Positions 1 through 9,246 of a stretch of DNA of 64,000 bases are shown here, piece by piece. Under the pieces are notes generated by a model. That model was not told the DNA's origin. It saw only the letters and a list, made by a program, of their open reading frames with translations, and did no database searches. This DNA comes from Thalassovita litoralis (GTDB lineage: Bacteria > Pseudomonadota > Alphaproteobacteria > Rhodobacterales > Rhodobacteraceae), in NCBI RefSeq assembly GCF_900182725.1, contig NZ_FXTO01000010.1, positions 1 to 64,000 of the forward strand. The letters are read 5' to 3'. A program made the position numbers and the translations under genes. Within the stretch, counting starts at the first letter, position 1. Each line of letters begins with the position of its first letter.

Positions 1-204
1 AACACTCTAAACCGCACAAAACAACAGCAGAAACCACCAAATCAAAGCAAAGCAAATCGCCTCAGACGAAAATCAACACAAAACAGAACAGAATCGACCC
101 TCTCATCCCTGTCTAACTAACAGACTCGCCCCCCTTCCCTCCCCCAAAAACCAACACAGGCCCCCAAAAGGGAGCCTGCGCAAATCAAGCAACGTTTGCC
201 CGCA
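1..204. other. gene-free, strand-skewed leader
   Basis: No coding frame is supported here. The + strand is rich in A and C and poor in G over roughly the first 150 bases, unlike the rest of the window. Near 158-178 an imperfect hairpin (AGGC-C-CCC, loop AAAA, GGG-A-GCCT) lies just past the 3' end of the minus-strand alcohol dehydrogenase gene and could be its terminator, although no clear T run follows. Confidence 0.4.
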
Positions 205-1242
205 TCAGAATGAGGTGATCACCGTTGCGCCGACCGATTGGAATTTGTCCATATCCATCAACGCCTTTGGGGCTTGCGCTATATTGATTCTGTCCCCCAC
301 CAAACGGTCCGGCGACAGTTTGCCCGACGCAATCATATCCAGCATTGCGCCATAGCGATGCGCCTGCATCCCATGTGAGCCAAGGATTTCCAGTTCTTTA
401 CCGATCACCTTGGCCATAGGCACCTGCGGCGTCATATGTTCCCCCAGCATCAAGCCCACCTGCACATGTTTCCCGCGTGGGCGCAAATTCAGGATCGAGT
501 TGAAACACGTCACCGGATGCCCAAGCGCATCCAGCGAAACATGCGCCCCGCCCCGCGTCAGTTCGATGACTGCCTCGGCAACATCCCCGGCTGCGCCATT
601 AATAGTGGCGACCGCCCCCAGTTCCTTGGCCAGCGACAGCTTTCGGTCATCAATATCTACCGCAATCACATTTGCCCCAACGGCATTGGCAATCATCACC
701 GCAGACAGGCCCACACCACCACAGCCATGCACGGCAACCCATTGCCCCGCGCCAACCCTGCCTTGATCGACCACCGCCCGAAACGACGTGGCAAAGCGGC
801 AGCCCAGACTGGCAGCGGTGGCGAAATCCATATCCTCGGGCAGCGCAACCAGATTCAAATCGGCCTGATGAATTGCCACATATTCCGCGAAAGATCCCCA
901 ATGGGTGAAACCCGGCTGTTCCTGATTATGGCAAACCTGCTGATGCCCCGCATGGCATTCCGGGCACGACCCGCACCCGGAAATGAATGGCACCGTCACC
1001 CGGTCCCCCGGTTTCCAGTTGCGCACATTTTTGCCCACGGCTTCGACAATACCGGCCAGTTCATGACCCGGCACATGCGGCAATTCGATGTCACTGTCAT
1101 GCCCCATCCAACCATGCCAGTCTGATCGGCAAACCCCCGTGGCCTGAACCTTGATCACAACACCGTCCACATCCGGGGTTGGATCGTCAAGGTTCACCAA
1201 TTTGGGGGCTTCGGCGAACTTTTCAAACAGGACAGCTTTCAT
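205..1242 (-). CDS. zinc-dependent alcohol dehydrogenase
   Basis: Medium-chain dehydrogenase/reductase of 345 aa, which interconverts an alcohol and its aldehyde with NAD(P). The N-terminal GroES-like half has the catalytic zinc residues Cys38 (GVCRSDWHG) and the GHE motif at 60-61. The structural-zinc lobe has cysteines at about 90, 93, 96 and 104 ([15 protein letters not shown]). The Rossmann motif GCGGVGLS lies near 173-180. Length is normal for the family. It follows the TRAP transporter genes on the same strand after a gap of about 120 bases, so it might oxidise the imported substrate, which is inference. The true substrate cannot be read from sequence. Confidence 0.9.
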   Translation of the reverse strand: MKAVLFEKFAEAPKLVNLDDPTPDVDGVVIKVQATGVCRSDWHGWMGHDSDIELPHVPGHELAGIVEAVGKNVRNWKPGDRVTVPFISGCGSCPECHAGHQQVCHNQEQPGFTHWGSFAEYVAIHQADLNLVALPEDMDFATAASLGCRFATSFRAVVDQGRVGAGQWVAVHGCGGVGLSAVMIANAVGANVIAVDIDDRKLSLAKELGAVATINGAAGDVAEAVIELTRGGAHVSLDALGHPVTCFNSILNLRPRGKHVQVGLMLGEHMTPQVPMAKVIGKELEILGSHGMQAHRYGAMLDMIASGKLSPDRLVGDRINIAQAPKALMDMDKFQSVGATVITSF

Positions 1243-1361
1243 TGAACGTTTCCTTCAAAACCAATGTGGATTCAGGGTGTTCTACCCTAATCGTTCGCAG
1301 ATCATAGCCATCCCGCCAAAGGGTCAGCAACGGGTTTCAGACGCGCCAGCGCGGCCTCGGT

Positions 1362-3356
1362 TTATATACTGGCCTTCTCCCTCTGACCGCCGCGCCACGC
1401 ATGGCTAAGCGGGATCAGCGACAGGGCAAAGCCCGCCAATGTCAGCGTGGTATGGCCCAGCCCGGCCACGCCCCCGGCGGGGGCCGCGATCATCAAGGCG
1501 GCAAAAAACAGCACCACCCGCATAACCGCACCCATCGGCCCCGATCCTAACGGACCCAGAAAGCTGACATAGGCCTGAAACGATGCGGACAGGAACCACA
1601 CACCGATCAGCGCACAAATCAGGACTACGGTCACCTCCAGCGGGCTGCCCTGGCCGATCAATGCGGGGTTCAGCACGAAAAAGAAGGGAACGATGTAAAT
1701 CACCCCGCCCAGCTTCATTGCCTCGAACCCGGTGCGCATGGCGCCCGCGCCCGCCATCGTGGCGGCGGCAAAAGCCCCCAAAGCAACGGGGGGCGTGATA
1801 AAGCTGACCATGCCCCAGTACAGAATGAACAAATGCACCGCCAATTCGTTCAACCCGGCCTGCACCAGCGCGGGTGCCAGCACCACAGCCAAAAAGATAT
1901 AACAGGCGGTGACAGTCATCCCCATGCCAAAGATGAACGAGGTCACAGCCCCCATGATCAGCAACATCGGCACGGAACTGCCCGCCAGATGCACCAATTC
2001 ATTCGCCAGCGGTCCGGTCAGCCCCGTGGCCTGAAAGGCCCCGACAATCATGCCAATCCCCAGCAGCACCGCGACCAGTTCCGCCAAGGTTCGCCCGACC
2101 GAGGCAATCACATTCATGAACTCATGCCACGACATGCGGTCTTCGCGGTTGAATTGGTTGACCACCAGCAACAACAACACCGCATAGAAAGGGGCCGTGG
2201 TTTCCCAGCGGAACGCGACCATCAGGAAAATTAGCAACGCGAATACGGCGATATACAACCATCCTTCGCGGACGGTCCGGCCCAGTTCGGGCAATTCTGC
2301 GCGGGTCATGCCTTTTAGACCACGCCGGGCGGAATAGGCATCAATCTGCATGAACAGGCCGAAGAAATACAACAACGACGGAATTGCCGCCGCCAGCATG
2401 ATTTCAACATATGGGCGGCTAAGCCACGACGCGATCACAAAGGCCGTGGCCCCCATGATCGGCGGCATCAGAACCCCCCCGGTCGAGGCGCAGGCCTCGG
2501 TCGCGGCAGCGTAACGGGCGGAAAATCCGGTTTTTTTCATCGCTGGAATCGACACAGCCCCAGTTGTCAGCACGTTCGAGATGACCGAACCGGACATTGA
2601 TCCCATGAACCCGCTGGCAAAAATCGACACCTTGGCCGCGCCCCCGCGATACCCCCCGACAAGCGACAGCGCCAGATTATTGAAAAACTTGCCGCCCCCC
2701 GTGAATTGCAGAACGGCCCCGAACAGGATGAAGCCAATCACAAGGTTCCCGAAGGCCCGCATTGGAATGCCAAAGGACGCCTCGGACGAGATCATGAAAT
2801 AGGGTACGACATCGCGGAACGGCTGTGTAAACCCATTCAGCGGATCGGGGACATGTTCGGCAAAGGTGGGATATAGCGAAAACAGCAGCACAATCCCAAA
2901 CAGTACCAGCCCCCCGGCGCGGCGGGTGCCTTCCAGAATCAGGGCATAGAAAACGATGGACATCCAAACTGCCTGATCCGGCGCGGCATACTCCCATCCG
3001 GAATCAAGGCTTTCATTCGCGGTCCATGTAAAAAATCCGGCAACGCCCAGCGTGATCCCCGCCAGCACCCAATCATACCACGGCACCGTGGGCGAGGGCG
3101 GACCCCATGCGCGAAAGGTGATAAAGGTCAGGCTTAGAAACAGCCCGGCCAGAAGATACAGATACATCCCTTCCAAAAAGGAAAAGCCCCCCAGCCGGAT
3201 ATTGAACAACTGGTTCACTGCCAGGCCAATCGCCGCCAGCGTGCAGATGATGATCATCCAGCGCGCCGCGCCGGTAAAAATCAACCGTTCTGCTGCACGC
3301 TCCGCCTCGATAGCGGCGTCGCCGCGGGCGTTCGAATGGTCTTTGTCTGTCGTCAT
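1362..3356 (-). CDS. TRAP transporter permease, fused small and large subunits (TAXI type)
   Basis: Polytopic inner-membrane protein of 664 aa. The soluble N-terminal 20 or so residues are followed by about four helices (DctQ-like) and then a DctM-like region with the glycine-rich GFMGSMSGSVISNV and TGGVLMPPIMGA segments typical of TRAP large subunits. Fusion of both subunits in one chain is the usual form in TAXI-type TRAP systems. It pairs with the binding protein gene immediately upstream on the same strand, about 106 bases away. Uptake is expected to be driven by an ion gradient. The substrate is unknown. Confidence 0.92.
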   Translation of the reverse strand: MTTDKDHSNARGDAAIEAERAAERLIFTGAARWMIIICTLAAIGLAVNQLFNIRLGGFSFLEGMYLYLLAGLFLSLTFITFRAWGPPSPTVPWYDWVLAGITLGVAGFFTWTANESLDSGWEYAAPDQAVWMSIVFYALILEGTRRAGGLVLFGIVLLFSLYPTFAEHVPDPLNGFTQPFRDVVPYFMISSEASFGIPMRAFGNLVIGFILFGAVLQFTGGGKFFNNLALSLVGGYRGGAAKVSIFASGFMGSMSGSVISNVLTTGAVSIPAMKKTGFSARYAAATEACASTGGVLMPPIMGATAFVIASWLSRPYVEIMLAAAIPSLLYFFGLFMQIDAYSARRGLKGMTRAELPELGRTVREGWLYIAVFALLIFLMVAFRWETTAPFYAVLLLLVVNQFNREDRMSWHEFMNVIASVGRTLAELVAVLLGIGMIVGAFQATGLTGPLANELVHLAGSSVPMLLIMGAVTSFIFGMGMTVTACYIFLAVVLAPALVQAGLNELAVHLFILYWGMVSFITPPVALGAFAAATMAGAGAMRTGFEAMKLGGVIYIVPFFFVLNPALIGQGSPLEVTVVLICALIGVWFLSASFQAYVSFLGPLGSGPMGAVMRVVLFFAALMIAAPAGGVAGLGHTTLTLAGFALSLIPLSHAWRGGQREKASI

Positions 3357-3462
3357 GGGGCATCCAATCCAATGGGTCCGGCGTCACCGGGCAAAGCAGG
3401 TAAAATGGGCAGGGTGTTCGGGCAGGCACAGGACAGGCCCGCCCGTTCAAAGCGTGTAGCGA

Positions 3463-4623
3463 TCAGAAGACGACCGCGAAACCGCCAGCTTTCAACGCCT
3501 CGCGGCGTTTGGTGGCCCATGCGTCTTCCCAGTTATCCGGGTTTTCTGCTTTCAACTCTTCCCATGCTTTCATCAGGGCTGCCTGACGCGCGATCAGATT
3601 GTCATTATGGGCCTGATCCGCGTCGGTCCATTGGCCGACTTCCTTGTAATACCGGATTGCACCGTCATGATATGGGGCAACCCATTGGAAATCCTGCTTA
3701 TCCATAGCCCAACCGTTGATGCCCGGTGCCTTGCCTTTGTAGGCATCAAAAAAGACATGCATAGCCTTGGTCATGTTATAGGTCAGTTCTTCGTCCTGAA
3801 CGTCATAGGTCATCAGAACCGGATAGGCATAGCCCGCCGTTGGCGTGCCGGGCGTGCCGTCAATGGCGGCCCCCACCGTGGCGGTCATCGGGCTAAAGAA
3901 CGGGGCAATGGCGGCCATCCGTGCCAGACCTTCGGTATTGTTCGGGTCAATCGGCGGCCAGTAAACGCCACGCGGGCTAGAGGCAGCCTCGTATGCGCGG
4001 CCCGAGTTGGTCGACGCAAAAGCCGCATCCGTGCTGCCGTCGATCATGCCCTTCCAACTGTCACCGAAACCGCCGAATTCAACGGTTTCCACATCGTCCC
4101 ACGTCAGCCCGCCATAGGCCAGATAGGCCTCATTATTCACGTTCAGCGACGGGGCGCCTTTGACCAGACTGACGCGCAGCCCCTTTAGGTCAGCATAGGT
4201 GAACCCTTCGCATTTCGGTTTGCCCACCTTTTCACAGGCTTCGGCTGCCACTGCCAGCGACAGACCAACGGTGCCGCCATTGTTCGCCGCCAGCACCCGC
4301 ACCGGCTGCGGCCCCCAGTTTTTCGCACCGAACTGAAAGACGCCTTCTTGGGCCATGAACGAGCCGCCAACACCATTGGCCGAAAACTGCACCTTGCCCT
4401 GACGCAGTGGCTCGGTGCGGGCGATGTCATTCTTACCCGGCAGAACCCGCAGGTTCACATTTGCCGCTTCTTGCATCGCTGCACCGATTGCCACCGCCTG
4501 ATTATACCCCGCCGATCCGGTGCCATAGGCTGTCCACGTCACCTGTGATGGCAAACTTACGTCTTGCGCCGACACTTGGCTTGCCGCGAACACAAGTCCG
4601 GCAGTTACAAACGACTTCCACAT
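3463..4623 (-). CDS. TAXI family TRAP solute-binding protein
   Basis: Periplasmic binding protein of 386 aa. It begins with a signal peptide of about 19 residues, likely cut after SQVSA. The early SAGYNQAVAIGAAM segment and the glycine-rich GVGGSFMAQEG region resemble the ligand-binding lobe of the TAXI family. The start is fixed by a GGGAGG Shine-Dalgarno just upstream on the minus strand. It is first in an apparent two-gene transcript with the fused permease. Family members bind glutamate or dicarboxylate-like ligands. This ligand is not predictable. Confidence 0.92.
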   Translation of the reverse strand: MWKSFVTAGLVFAASQVSAQDVSLPSQVTWTAYGTGSAGYNQAVAIGAAMQEAANVNLRVLPGKNDIARTEPLRQGKVQFSANGVGGSFMAQEGVFQFGAKNWGPQPVRVLAANNGGTVGLSLAVAAEACEKVGKPKCEGFTYADLKGLRVSLVKGAPSLNVNNEAYLAYGGLTWDDVETVEFGGFGDSWKGMIDGSTDAAFASTNSGRAYEAASSPRGVYWPPIDPNNTEGLARMAAIAPFFSPMTATVGAAIDGTPGTPTAGYAYPVLMTYDVQDEELTYNMTKAMHVFFDAYKGKAPGINGWAMDKQDFQWVAPYHDGAIRYYKEVGQWTDADQAHNDNLIARQAALMKAWEELKAENPDNWEDAWATKRREALKAGGFAVVF

Positions 4624-4862
4624 AGTACTTCCTCCCTGATTGCACCCTTTTATCGTCAGTGCGCTTATGATTGTAGCAACGTTCCCCCAAAGCAGGCGGA
4701 CCTGTCAATTCCGAGCGAAAGTGACGCAACGTTTCAAAAATAGTGAACCGCTAGGCCATACCCTTGATCTGGTCCCCAAATTCTACGCGAAACATCCACC
4801 TGCCCCAGTAAAACAAGCCCTGCGCAACTCGGAGGTTTTATGGGAGGAAAGGTGAGGTTCCG
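4624..4862. other. gene-free stretch upstream of the TAXI gene
   Basis: No convincing gene. It carries the ribosome-binding site and presumably the promoter of the minus-strand TRAP binding protein. It may also hold eroded DNA left from the IS256-type element whose C-terminal remnant starts at 4863. No terminal inverted repeat could be identified by eye. Confidence 0.4.
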
Positions 4863-5060
4863 AACGCCATTGAGGCGCTGAATTCGAAAATCCGCCGCGC
4901 CGCCAGAACCGTAAGCCAGTCCCAAGCGACGACGACGCGGCGGAATTGATCTATCTGGCGCTCAATACCACATCAGTCGAGTGGAAGCGTTTGGTACGCG
5001 ATTGGCACGCTGTCAAAAGCCAGCGAGCCATCATGTTCGAAAACAGTTTACCCATGCCCC
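4863..5060 (+). pseudogene. IS256-family transposase remnant (C-terminus only)
   Basis: Two adjacent + frames together give the C-terminal end of an IS256-type (MULE-like) transposase. The first frame reads NAIEALNSKIRRAART from base 4863. After a one-base frame change near 4910, the second reads PSDDDAAELIYLALN and then EWKRLVRDWHAVKSQRAIMF. The family signature is NAIE.LN..(I/L)RR..R followed by P.D.AA..L.YL.L. and W....W..A..Q.AI.F. The catalytic DDE part and the 5' end are absent, so this is a dead scrap. It marks the edge of the accessory block. Confidence 0.75.
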
Positions 5061-5153
5061 AACAGAACACGTCAGGCACAAGATACTGCACATTCTCATT
5101 CAGACGGGTGAAAAACTTGGCAACGCCGAGGCAATCCCTCCTTCAATTCCGCT

Positions 5154-7170
5154 TTAGCGGTTTTGCCAAACAACCTGTTGGAAACCGGGAGAAACGATCT
5201 GCAACGTGCCATCCAGAGACAGGTTCAAAAGCGAACCCGGAACCGGAACGGCGCTGCTTTGCGGGACAGACCAAAGCTCCGCACCGCTTTTGCTCAACGC
5301 AATCAAGCGTCCGTCTTCGTTCATGCGCATCCTGTCGATATCAGCCAGATTCAATCCGGCCGCCTGATCCAGTCCCCAGACATAAGGCATTTCCGCCCGC
5401 GCGCCCTTGATGACAAAATTTCCATCCCCCTGCAGTTCCATGTAGCGATTGAGGAATGAATAAAGCTGTTCGCCGTGGACCCGACCTTTGCCCGCCATGG
5501 TCGGAATCTTGTCTTGGTTCCGGACGGCAAATACGCGGGTTCCGCGCTGCAACTCCTGCCCCGGCTGAATCCCGTCATAGGTCCATATCGCTTTGCGCGA
5601 GGCCCAGACAGGGGGGCCATCGACATCGTCGGAAAAAACGATCAGCGTCCCATCTTCGGACAGCATCATCTCGATGTCGGACAGGGACGGCGATGGGGTA
5701 GCCGTGCTCCAGATTTCCTTCATGTTGGTATCATAAACGACAAGCCGGTCTCCGGTGAACGCGACCTTGTCGGCTTTCTGATAATCAACGCCCGGCTGTT
5801 CGTTCAGTCCCCAGACAAACATGTGGTCCGAGGCGCGCTTGATCACCAGATTGCCATCGCTCTGATGCATCAGATACATCCCCATCCCGTTGGAATGATA
5901 GGGATTGTCCTTGGTCATGTACTGGTTTTTGCCGATATGACCAACATAGGTGCGCGCATCTGCGGGTGTCTCTGTCAGAACCGGCGCAGGCTGTGCGGTT
6001 GGCATGACAACGGGTTTCGGTTCCGGCTTTGCAACTGGTTGCGGTTTGGGTTGCACAGCGGCTTGTGTCACGCCATCGGGCAGTTCAGTGCCGCCGATCT
6101 TGCAAAAGTACCAGCCCCGGTCCGTCTTGGCCGCGCCTATGCCCATGGATTTCACATGATAGTCGATGCTGAACCACGGACGGTAATGGGTTTCCGACGT
6201 CATCCATGTGGTCGGTGCCGAGTCCGCCGCACCTGCACCGGCAAGCCCTTCACCTGCCGAACCAACACCCGGCGCAAAATGCTTCAGCCGGTCACCCAGC
6301 CCGTCCATCTTGGCCCCTTGCCATTTGACACCCGGCGCATCGTGTTTACGGCCCTTAGGCATATTCGTGTTACCGTTGGTGCGGGCGTAATACTCGGCCA
6401 TGAACTGACAGGCCTCGTTCAGCTTGGGGTGCAGAACCAGATCATTGAAGTAAAGCGGAGTGGGATTGTCGTGGTAGATTTTTTCAGGCCCGTTGACACT
6501 GGTCACAGTCGGCCCGCTCAGGTCCGACGCGTATTTGTTGTTCTTACGATAGTTCGGATCGCGCCGCCCCAGATTGCCCAACGCCGAGATTTCCCGGCGC
6601 ATCGCGTCGAGATCGGCTGGGTTCTGCACCTCATTGGGGTAGAACTGCCCGCGAACCGTCGTGGCTGCGACTTTGTGCATCCGCGCTTTGATTTGATCCT
6701 CTTCCGGGATCGCCAGCCGTAATGTGACGTTCGGGTTGTTGTCGCCTTGGCCTTCCATCACCAGGAACTTAGCGACGCGCCATGTGCCATGTTTTGAAAC
6801 GATATTCTTGTCCATCAGCGCAACAATTGCTGTGCTGTTCTTCAAGTCGTTCGACGGTGTCATCCATTTCGCGCCGTATCCGTTCCCGGTATGCAGGCTG
6901 AACATGCCACCGTTAGCCGGGTTCGCATGGTTGCTAGTGTCCCAGTCGACTGACACTTCGTAAAAGACGCGATCCCCCCTGATCCGTCGGATGGGTGACG
7001 CGCGTCCCGTTCTGCATCAACCAGGTCCCGACATCCTTGGGAATCTGGGTGCCATACGAATAAGTTTTTTCCGTTTCCGTCGACGTCATACCACCCAGCC
7101 AAGCCGTCGTTTGGGCCTGAGCCATCGGCCCCATACACAACGCCGCGACAATTACAGAAATCAGGCGCAT
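5154..7170 (-). CDS. secreted CAP-domain protein with two bulb-type lectin modules, frameshifted
   Basis: An exported protein read in two frames. The start at 7170 has a strong AGGAG site and a signal peptide (MRLISVIVAALCMGPMAQAQ). The frame breaks at a run of six Cs (+ strand 6974-6979). Dropping one base joins it to the 600-residue downstream frame, giving about 671 aa. In the 600-residue part, residues 165-290 resemble a CAP/SCP domain (NDLVLHPKLNEA, GEGLAG, WMTSETHYRPW, GWYFCKI). A proline-rich linker covers 300-330. Two bulb-lectin-like modules follow (HQSDGNLVIK with FVWGLN; LQGDGNFVIKG with YVWGLD). It ends the minus-strand lectin block. As written, the reading frame is broken, so it is either a pseudogene, slippage-controlled or a sequence error. 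Confidence 0.75.
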
Positions 7171-7236
7171 ATTGGGCGCTCCTCTATGAAGTACTGAAAA
7201 GGTCCGGCGGGTGTTGTTAATCGCCGGTCACACCCG

Positions 7237-8691
7237 TCACTGCACGGGCTCTAATTGCCAGACGTCGCCGAAGCCAACGAATTCCGAGGTGTCGATATAC
7301 GGACGTCCGTCGCCTTCAGCCGGGCAACGGCTGCCATAGGTCGAGATATTGATGCCCTTTGTCGACTCGGACGTGTCTTTGGGCCAGACATACCGGCCAT
7401 CCGGCGCGATGATCGCCAGTTTCCCTAGGGGAGTCGCCGTCAGGCTTGACCCGCGAACGGCTCCGGACTTGGGAACCGAATACAGGATGTCGCCTTTCCC
7501 GTCGCGCAAAGCTAATACGCCATTAGTGCCCATTTCAGCGGATTTGACGCGGTTTCCGAATCCCTTGGCATCAGGCTCTTCGTAAATCGAAGACTCGTAA
7601 TTGCCCGTCTTAGCATCATTAACAACGATGTTGCCGTCCGAGCCGAGAGCAATCGAATAGAAATCACCATCGGTCAGGTATCTCTTCTTGACGACCAGGG
7701 ACTGACCCGGCCCGATCGGCGCGCGACCAGTATCCGCCGAGGCAGCAATGGCCTGCGGTTGTGGTCGTCGACGCTGGTTCTGACAGATGGGCGTGTCGAA
7801 GTTCGGTTTCGGTATGGGTTGCACTAGACGCGTTGGGGGCGGATTCGGGGCTGGCGATGGGGTCGAACGAGTCTGTGTCAAAGTCGGCGACGGCAGCAAC
7901 TGGATCGGCTGGCCCATCTGCGGCGAACAACCGGTAGCTCCACGCGTGCGGATGATACCGTCGCTGTAAAGATACTGACATCGCTTTAGAACCCGCTTGT
8001 CGCCCGTCGCCGGGATCGGGTCGCCATATCTGCGAACGATATATGGCGGATCGGCCGGCACTTTCCGACGCCGGGCGGGATCTGCATTGGCCTGACCGCG
8101 AGTGCCCGTTTTGTCAGTGGAACAATCAAAGCCTCCTCGCGTTCTCACCGTGCCGTCGCTGTAAAGCGTCTGGCAGGGGTTGAGCACGGTCTGATCCCCC
8201 ATCGGCGGAATCGGATCGCCGTACTTGCGGACGGGAACCGGAGGCGTGGAGGGCACAGCTCGCCGCGGTTTCGTTTGAGCATTTGTCACCGTCGGCTGGA
8301 GCGGATAGCAATGATTGCCCGACCACCAAGTCATCCCCTGTGAACGTTCTGTGGTCACGCCCTGTTCCTGCCACCGAAGCGTGACCGTTGTTGTCTGGCC
8401 ATACGTAACGTCATGGCTTTTCCCCGGCCCAAGCCGGAATCTGGTTGCCAGAACACCGTCATTGAACTGGCGAATCTCCAGCGTATAGGGATGCCGGTTC
8501 ACCACCCGGTAGAATTTGAGCACCTGACCTGACGCATTTGTCATGCCCTGCGTACAAAGAGGATCAGTCTGAGCGGCAACCGGACTGGCGGCCAAGGTGC
8601 CAAGGGTCATGATCGCCGTACCAAAAAAGACGGACCGGACCCAACCAACCGCCGGTCTCAACACATTCAGGCGTGGGAATTGCGAAAGCAT
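7237..8691 (-). CDS. exported protein with two tandem repeats and a lectin-like C-terminus
   Basis: No family name recognised. The start at 8691 is preferred over an in-frame ATG at 8796 because TTGGAG lies at good distance and it puts a signal peptide (AIMTLGTLAASPVAAQ) near the N-terminus. The 8796 start would overlap the upstream gene by ATGA. After cleavage comes a beta-rich region, then two copies of a unit of about 38 residues beginning VRKYGDPIPPMGD and VRRYGDPIPATGD, each with YSDG..RTRG and conserved cysteines. A proline/threonine linker follows, then a region with LGSDGNIVVND that resembles a degenerate bulb-lectin fold. It lies in the block of secreted lectin-like genes. Confidence 0.65.
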   Translation of the reverse strand: MLSQFPRLNVLRPAVGWVRSVFFGTAIMTLGTLAASPVAAQTDPLCTQGMTNASGQVLKFYRVVNRHPYTLEIRQFNDGVLATRFRLGPGKSHDVTYGQTTTVTLRWQEQGVTTERSQGMTWWSGNHCYPLQPTVTNAQTKPRRAVPSTPPVPVRKYGDPIPPMGDQTVLNPCQTLYSDGTVRTRGGFDCSTDKTGTRGQANADPARRRKVPADPPYIVRRYGDPIPATGDKRVLKRCQYLYSDGIIRTRGATGCSPQMGQPIQLLPSPTLTQTRSTPSPAPNPPPTRLVQPIPKPNFDTPICQNQRRRPQPQAIAASADTGRAPIGPGQSLVVKKRYLTDGDFYSIALGSDGNIVVNDAKTGNYESSIYEEPDAKGFGNRVKSAEMGTNGVLALRDGKGDILYSVPKSGAVRGSSLTATPLGKLAIIAPDGRYVWPKDTSESTKGINISTYGSRCPAEGDGRPYIDTSEFVGFGDVWQLEPVQ

Positions 8692-8792
8692 CGGTCGACT
8701 CCAATTCATCCTACGTTGGATTTTCAGAGCCGAACGCCGGTTCATCAGGCGTCCGGTCAAAATGTTTTGCACACCAATGGTCAATGCGAACG

Positions 8793-9230
8793 TCATTGTT
8801 CAGAGAACAAGTCAAATGTTGCGTCGCGCCGCTCCAGACTGGACGAGTCCGCGTTTATCGGATCAAGCGTCAGCGCATAGTTCTGGTGACGCAGGAACTG
8901 GCCCGGATAAACTGCGGATTCAAAGCTGGCCAGCCGCACCGGGAGTTCGGAGACCTCCCAGGGATTGCGCACCTTAAACACCGAGGCCTCGGTCGCATTT
9001 TCCGTGAAAATCGCACCATCTTCGTGCGCGGTCAGGAACCCGAAATCCAAGGCGCGGAAGACAACGGTATCTTCTCCCAGGACATAAAGTTCGAGCTTCG
9101 CCGCATAGCCCGGTCCGCCAATCCAAGCCGCACCTTCGTTCGAGGTCACGAAGAAATCGGTGTCACTCAACTCTGCCGTTTCGCGAACCTCGTCGTTGAC
9201 CGAATAGGCGCGCAGATAGATAGCCATCAC
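8793..9230 (-). CDS. small AbfB/fascin-like beta-trefoil protein
   Basis: A protein of about 145 aa with no signal peptide in its own frame. The C-terminal half reads LASFESAVYPGQFLRHQNYALTLDP in two overlapping pieces and ends DATFDL. This matches the AbfB (arabinose-binding, beta-trefoil) pattern S..S...P..(Y/F)LRH.N..L.L followed by DATF. Start is GTG 9230 or ATG 9227. The frame runs open upstream to a TAG near 9285, and the upstream lectin gene ends 17 bases away in another frame, so this may be the detached C-terminus of a longer protein. It overlaps the longest reading of the next gene by ATGA. Confidence 0.6.
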   Translation of the reverse strand: MMAIYLRAYSVNDEVRETAELSDTDFFVTSNEGAAWIGGPGYAAKLELYVLGEDTVVFRALDFGFLTAHEDGAIFTENATEASVFKVRNPWEVSELPVRLASFESAVYPGQFLRHQNYALTLDPINADSSSLERRDATFDLFSEQ

Positions 9231-9246
9231 CGGCTCGGGGGGAAGA

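Noticed and set aside
5475-6722. Open + frame of 415 codons opposite the CAP-lectin gene
   Set aside because: It is antisense to a frame with clear domains, has no recognisable motif and no ribosome-binding site, and reflects GC-rich codon bias.
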